59,990 nucleotides of DNA. It comes from an uncultured bacterium (GTDB taxonomy: Bacteria > Actinomycetota > Coriobacteriia > Coriobacteriales > Eggerthellaceae). Both the position numbers and the translations under genes were made by a program. The notes under the pieces are model-generated. The model did no database searches, had not been told where the DNA came from, and saw only the letters and a program-made list of their open reading frames with translations. The stretch is from NCBI GenBank assembly GCA_905215325.1, contig CAJMPP010000012.1, forward strand, positions 1-59,990. Direction: 5' to 3'. Positions 56,596 to 59,990 of this stretch are shown in pieces. Position 1 is the first letter of the stretch. Each line of letters opens with the position of its first letter.

Positions 56596-56779
56596 GATCT
56601 ACCTTTCTTGCGAATCGATTCGGCTTCTTGCGCTGTTTTAGGTTTCGATGTCTCGCATCGTCCCAGTTCAGAAGTCACTTTGAGTTAGTTATTGGAAACT
56701 CGTTCCGGTAAAAAACGGCGCACTTGCGCCATTGCCCGTCGATTGCCGATACACCGGCTTGCTACGCCGGCAAGTCGCG

Positions 56780-57016
56780 CTAGTCGACGAGGATGCACTC
56801 CGCCTCGCTTTTGCGCAGCGACAGCTCATAACCGCGAACCGTCACCTCGATGGGGTCTCCAAGCGGCGCCACCTTGCGCACGTACACGCCGACGCCCTTC
56901 GTGATGCCCATGTCCATGATGTGGCGCTTAAGCGCGCCCTCTCCGCTCAAGCGACGCACCGTAGCGGATTCGCCGACCTGCACATCGCGCAGCGTTTTGC
57001 CCTGAATCTCGGCCAT
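56780..57016 (-). CDS. feoA: FeoA family protein (proximal copy)
   Basis: A 78-residue SH3-like protein with the FeoA pattern VRRLSGEGALKRHIMDMGITKGV and an ending GYELSLRKSEAECILV. FeoA supports FeoB activity. An AGGG site precedes the ATG. It lies between the second feoA and feoB; the 184-base gap to feoB may contain control elements. Confidence 0.93.
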   Translation of the reverse strand: MAEIQGKTLRDVQVGESATVRRLSGEGALKRHIMDMGITKGVGVYVRKVAPLGDPIEVTVRGYELSLRKSEAECILVD

Positions 57017-57143
57017 CTAGCCCTATCCTCGCTTTCTTTCGCTCTTTTCCACGCCCGTATGACGGCGGTTGCAAGACAACCGCACGAACGGTCGCAGCGC
57101 TATCCCGCCGCAACCGGGTTCGCCTGTTGCACCGGCGAATCGG

Positions 57144-57434
57144 CTATGCCGTTGCCGCCGAGGTGATGATATGGGACGCCGCTTGGCGACCGATGGCCAC
57201 CTGGGCGCCTTTGACGGAGACGATCAAGTCGCCCGCGACGCCTGAGACCACCTTGATCTCGGCTCCTTCCACGAAGCCAAGGTTTTCCAGATGATGCTGC
57301 AGGTCGCCCTTCCCGCGCACTTTGACGACACGCGCGGACTCGCCCTCTTTCAGAAAGGAAAGCGGCATCTGCTGGACGGACACGCTTGAAGTTCGCGCAG
57401 CCTTCGCCGCAGCGCTCGCCATCGCAGTCTCCAT
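57144..57434 (-). CDS. feoA: FeoA family protein (distal copy)
   Basis: A 96-residue FeoA-like protein with a 20-residue N-terminal Ala/Ser-rich extension. The core LSFLKEGESARVVKVRGKGDLQHHLENLGFVEGAEI is typical; the C-terminus reads GAQVAIGRQAASHIITS. It is the first gene of the operon, after AGGGAG. Two different FeoA proteins before FeoB are common in anaerobes; both may contact the FeoB core. Confidence 0.92.
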   Translation of the reverse strand: METAMASAAAKAARTSSVSVQQMPLSFLKEGESARVVKVRGKGDLQHHLENLGFVEGAEIKVVSGVAGDLIVSVKGAQVAIGRQAASHIITSAATA

Positions 57435-57794
57435 GATGATCTCCCTTCATTTGTTAGACGCATACAACAGAAAGATGTTACCTCATTGTGACTTCTCATG
57501 GAAGCTTTGGGCAACTTTTTGTACGCTAAGGGAAATTTTCCAAAGTTTCACCACATTTACTTCGCAACAAGCAAAGCGCGGCGAAGGCGCCGGGCGCGCA
57601 GACGCGGAAAGCGTTCCGACTGCAAACCCGCTCTCCGCCCCCTTCCTGCCCGCATCCGTCGAAACTGCTCGCAGGCATTTCCCGCACAGGCCGAAAGCAG
57701 ATTCCCTACGGCTAGGCGGCACGAGCCTCGGCATCGAGCCCGTTTGCCGAAAACGCCGTTCGCCACCGTTTGTCTGAAGAACGGGAAAATCATC
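57435..57794. other. Divergent region between feo and thrC
   Basis: It must hold the feo promoter. On the minus strand TTGCCC and CACAAT are 18 bases apart near 57485-57514; GTCAC and GTAAC lie 6 bases apart just downstream, recalling the GTTAC pair at the small RNA operator. A palindrome-like AAATTTTCC lies near 57532. The plus-strand frame entering thrC through this region is not coding: it lacks a start site and has random-looking content. Confidence 0.4.
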
Positions 57795-57823
57795 TTCCAT
57801 CTGTACTTTCGCAGGAATATTAT
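57795..57823 (+). promoter_or_regulatory. Candidate thrC promoter
   Basis: TTCCAT and TATTAT are 17 bases apart, about 50 bases ahead of the thrC start. Confidence 0.5.
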
Positions 57824-57875
57824 GCGTACCGTGAATAATCCCCCTTTTCGCAATGCCGAAGGAGGCGCCAAGCCC

Positions 57876-59432
57876 ATGCAAGAGAATCGCTATATCGATA
57901 CGCGCGGATGCGTCGACCAGCCCGTTGAATTCACCGAAGCCGTTATCAACGGCCTGGCAGATGGCGGCGGACTGTATGTTCCGCAGCATATCCCCGAGCT
58001 TGCGCTCGATGAGATCTGCGAGTTGGCTCAACTGCCCTATGCGCAGCGTGCAGCGCGCATCTACAAAGCCTTCGGCGTCGATCTTCCCGCTCAGGCGATC
58101 GACGAGCTGATGGCCCAGGCCTATGGCGACAACTTCGACGACGAGCGCATCTGCCCCATCACCTCCCTTGATGCCGACACCCACGTCCTCGAGCTGTGGC
58201 ACGGCCCCACCAGCGCCTTCAAGGATATGGCGCTGCAGTGCCTGCCGCGCTTCTTCAGCGCATCGGCAGCCCAGCTACGCGAGCAGGGCAAGCTCGACCA
58301 CGACTTCCTTATTTTGGTGGCAACGTCGGGAGACACCGGCAAGGCCGCCCTTGAGGGCTTCCGCGACCTGCCCCATGTCTCCATCTCGGTCATGTATCCC
58401 GACGGCGGGGTGAGCGACATCCAGTACCGCCAGATGGCCACGCAGCGCGGATCCAACGTCAACGTGTGGGGCGTGCGCGGCAACTTCGACGATTGCCAGA
58501 CGGGCGCCAAGAACGTGTTCGGCGACGCGGCCTTCGCCGAGAAGCTGCTCTCCGAGCACGGCGTCTCCCTCTCTAGCGCGAACTCCATCAACTGGGGCCG
58601 CCTGCTGCCGCAGGTGGTGTACTACGTGTCCGCCTACTCGCAGCTGGTCGCCGACGGAAAGCTTGCAGCCGGCGCGCCGCTTGACGTATGCGTGCCTACC
58701 GGCAACTTCGGCAACATCCTTGCCGCGTACTACGCCAAGCGCATGGGAGTTCCCATCGACATGCTGTACTGCGCCAGCAACGAGAACCGCGTGCTCACCG
58801 ATTTCATCAACACCGGCACCTACGACGTGTCCGACCGCCCGTTCGTGCTGACCCCCTCCCCTTCCATGGACATCCTGGTCAGCTCCAACCTGGAGCGCCA
58901 GCTGTTCGAGCTGACGGGCCGCAACCCCGAAGCGATCGCCGGCTGGATGGCGGACCTGAAGCAGCAGCGTCGCTTCCGCGTGGACGAGGACACGTTCAAG
59001 GCCGTTCGCGAGCACTTCGCCGCCGACAGCGTGGACAACGCCGAGTGCCTGCGCACCATCAAGGAGGTGCTCGACAAGCACGACTACCTGCTCGACCCGC
59101 ATACCGCCGTGGCATACCGCGCCGCACAGAACCTGCGCGGCGAAAACCCCGTGCTCATCGCCAGCACCGCCCACTGGGCCAAGTTCGGCAACAACGTGTA
59201 CCGTGCCCTGCACGACATGCAGCCCGACCAGCCCCTGCCGGAAAACGTGGCCGCGCTTTCCGGCTGCGGCCTTAACGACCTGGTCGCCGATGAATCGGGC
59301 CACCACGACGTGCCGCGCGGCTTGGCCGAGCTCGACGATCTGCCCATCAGGTTCACCGAGGTCATCGACGGCACCACCGAGGATATCGAGAGCGCGACGA
59401 AGCGGTTTCTCGCTGCCTTGGGCAACGAATAG
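57876..59432 (+). CDS. thrC: Threonine synthase
   Basis: ThrC converts O-phosphohomoserine to threonine with PLP. The 518-residue protein starts MQENRYIDTRG; an AGGAGG lies 11 bases upstream. The PLP Lys is in HGPTSAFKDMALQ, and phosphate contacts are in ATSGDTGKAALEG and CVPTGNFGNILAA. Length and layout match the long E. coli-like/fungal-type enzyme. A longer reading frame upstream is rejected. A ModE-like regulator follows 30 bases later. Confidence 0.96.
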   Translation: MQENRYIDTRGCVDQPVEFTEAVINGLADGGGLYVPQHIPELALDEICELAQLPYAQRAARIYKAFGVDLPAQAIDELMAQAYGDNFDDERICPITSLDADTHVLELWHGPTSAFKDMALQCLPRFFSASAAQLREQGKLDHDFLILVATSGDTGKAALEGFRDLPHVSISVMYPDGGVSDIQYRQMATQRGSNVNVWGVRGNFDDCQTGAKNVFGDAAFAEKLLSEHGVSLSSANSINWGRLLPQVVYYVSAYSQLVADGKLAAGAPLDVCVPTGNFGNILAAYYAKRMGVPIDMLYCASNENRVLTDFINTGTYDVSDRPFVLTPSPSMDILVSSNLERQLFELTGRNPEAIAGWMADLKQQRRFRVDEDTFKAVREHFAADSVDNAECLRTIKEVLDKHDYLLDPHTAVAYRAAQNLRGENPVLIASTAHWAKFGNNVYRALHDMQPDQPLPENVAALSGCGLNDLVADESGHHDVPRGLAELDDLPIRFTEVIDGTTEDIESATKRFLAALGNE

Positions 59433-59462
59433 CGGCACACGAGGGGAACCGAAGGACCATTC

Positions 59463-59813
59463 ATGAGCAAACTATCCAAGCTTAAACCGATCGTCAGGCT
59501 TTCCGTGGTCAATCCCGACACGGAAAGCAACTCGGTGTTCGGCCGCGGCATCGCCAGTCTGTGCATCGGCGTGCGCGACACCGGCTCCTTGAACGCTGCA
59601 GCCAAGAGCATGGGCATGGCATACAGCAAGGCATGGCGCATCATCAAGGACACGGAAGCAGCTCTTGACGTGCAGCTTCTTTACCGCGATGGCGCCCATG
59701 GGAGCCGACTGACCGAAGATTGCGAGCAGATTCTTTCCGCATATCAAGCCATCGAGGAGCAGCTTCAATCGCAGGCAGAAAACAGCTTCGAAGAGCAGGT
59801 TGATGGCCAGTAG
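59463..59813 (+). CDS. ModE-like winged-helix regulator without a molybdate-binding domain
   Basis: A 116-residue protein with the ModE N-terminal winged helix (GSLNAAAKSMGMAYSKAWRIIKDTEAAL), starting after AAGGACC. Classical ModE has two C-terminal Mop domains; they are absent, so it is either a single-domain regulator or responds to a partner. It follows thrC closely and may be co-transcribed. A link to molybdenum genes in this genome, such as the mobB-mobA fusion, is speculative. Confidence 0.85.
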   Translation: MSKLSKLKPIVRLSVVNPDTESNSVFGRGIASLCIGVRDTGSLNAAAKSMGMAYSKAWRIIKDTEAALDVQLLYRDGAHGSRLTEDCEQILSAYQAIEEQLQSQAENSFEEQVDGQ

Positions 59814-59990
59814 CCGATAGCCGCTCGCCCTGCGCATCATCTCAGGGTTTTCAACGATTACGTGCAGGGAAGGCGAATCGGCCTTATCTCGCATTTTGCG
59901 ATGCGGCGCTGGCGCGCATCTTGTCAAGCGCCCCATTTGACGATATTCGAAAAATAATTAAGAAATCTCTTGTGCATAATAATTGTAGGT

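Noticed and set aside
57498..57875. 126-codon N-terminal extension of thrC
   Set aside because: The content is Arg-rich and random-looking, crosses a likely promoter, and ThrC of normal size begins at 57876.

Overview
The window is a GC-rich bacterial chromosome segment of almost entirely housekeeping genes. Protein similarity, gene order and codon use suggest an anaerobic actinobacterium of the class Coriobacteriia, probably the Eggerthellales (Eggerthella, Slackia or Gordonibacter-like). The genus is an inference; no 16S gene is present. Most genes are on the minus strand. I see no phage, insertion sequence, integrase, CRISPR array or toxin-antitoxin pair.

Layout. 1-5112: a translation/secretion block read on the minus strand: tRNA-Tyr, tRNA-Thr, tRNA-Met, tuf, rpmG, tRNA-Trp, secE, nusG, rplK, rplA, with two strong promoters ahead of the tRNAs. 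5137-9694: a Tat-exported NlpC/P60 hydrolase, a PutP-type Na+ symporter and a divergent aminotransferase. 9718-11759: a TPP-riboswitch thiamine salvage operon (thiM, UPF0045 protein, thiE). 11932-20417: an MFS exporter, a U32 peptidase family protein, cysS, ispF, ispD, and clpC under a CIRCE element. 20670-28015: an AI-2E family permease, a lysS fusion, greA, tatA, tRNA-Pro, a polyferredoxin and a mobB-mobA fusion. 28139-33558: a candidate small RNA, recR, ybaB, dnaX, dedA, the 4.5S SRP RNA and a TetR regulator. 33860-41752: an RlmI-type methyltransferase, aspS, hisS and a 926-residue TPR protein of unknown function. 41983-47917: a HIT protein, and leuC, leuD and leuB split by an oppositely oriented zinc-ribbon protein. 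48081-52409: a peptidoglycan-binding protein, polyprenyl synthase, tRNA-Leu, a Ppx/GppA phosphatase and an FtsB/DivIC-like protein. 52595-57434: a metal locus with a DtxR-family repressor, a candidate metal-responsive small RNA and feoA-feoA-feoB-feoB-associated protein. 57876-59813: thrC and a ModE-like regulator.

The most interesting signal is at 53095-53288 on the minus strand. A near-consensus promoter has its spacer filled by an 18-bp imperfect palindrome. It drives a predicted RNA of about 155 nt with three stem-loops, two of which expose C-rich, anti-Shine-Dalgarno-like loops. It lies between a DtxR-type regulator and the ferrous iron uptake operon. This layout resembles the iron-sparing RNAs FsrA (Bacillus) and IsrR (Staphylococcus). 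A second orphan promoter-terminator unit at 28139-28250 on the plus strand carries a loop exactly complementary, over 8 nt, to the C-rich loop of the first RNA.

Start codons were chosen by ribosome-binding sites and family alignment from memory. Gene names rest on recognisable motifs, not on database searches.
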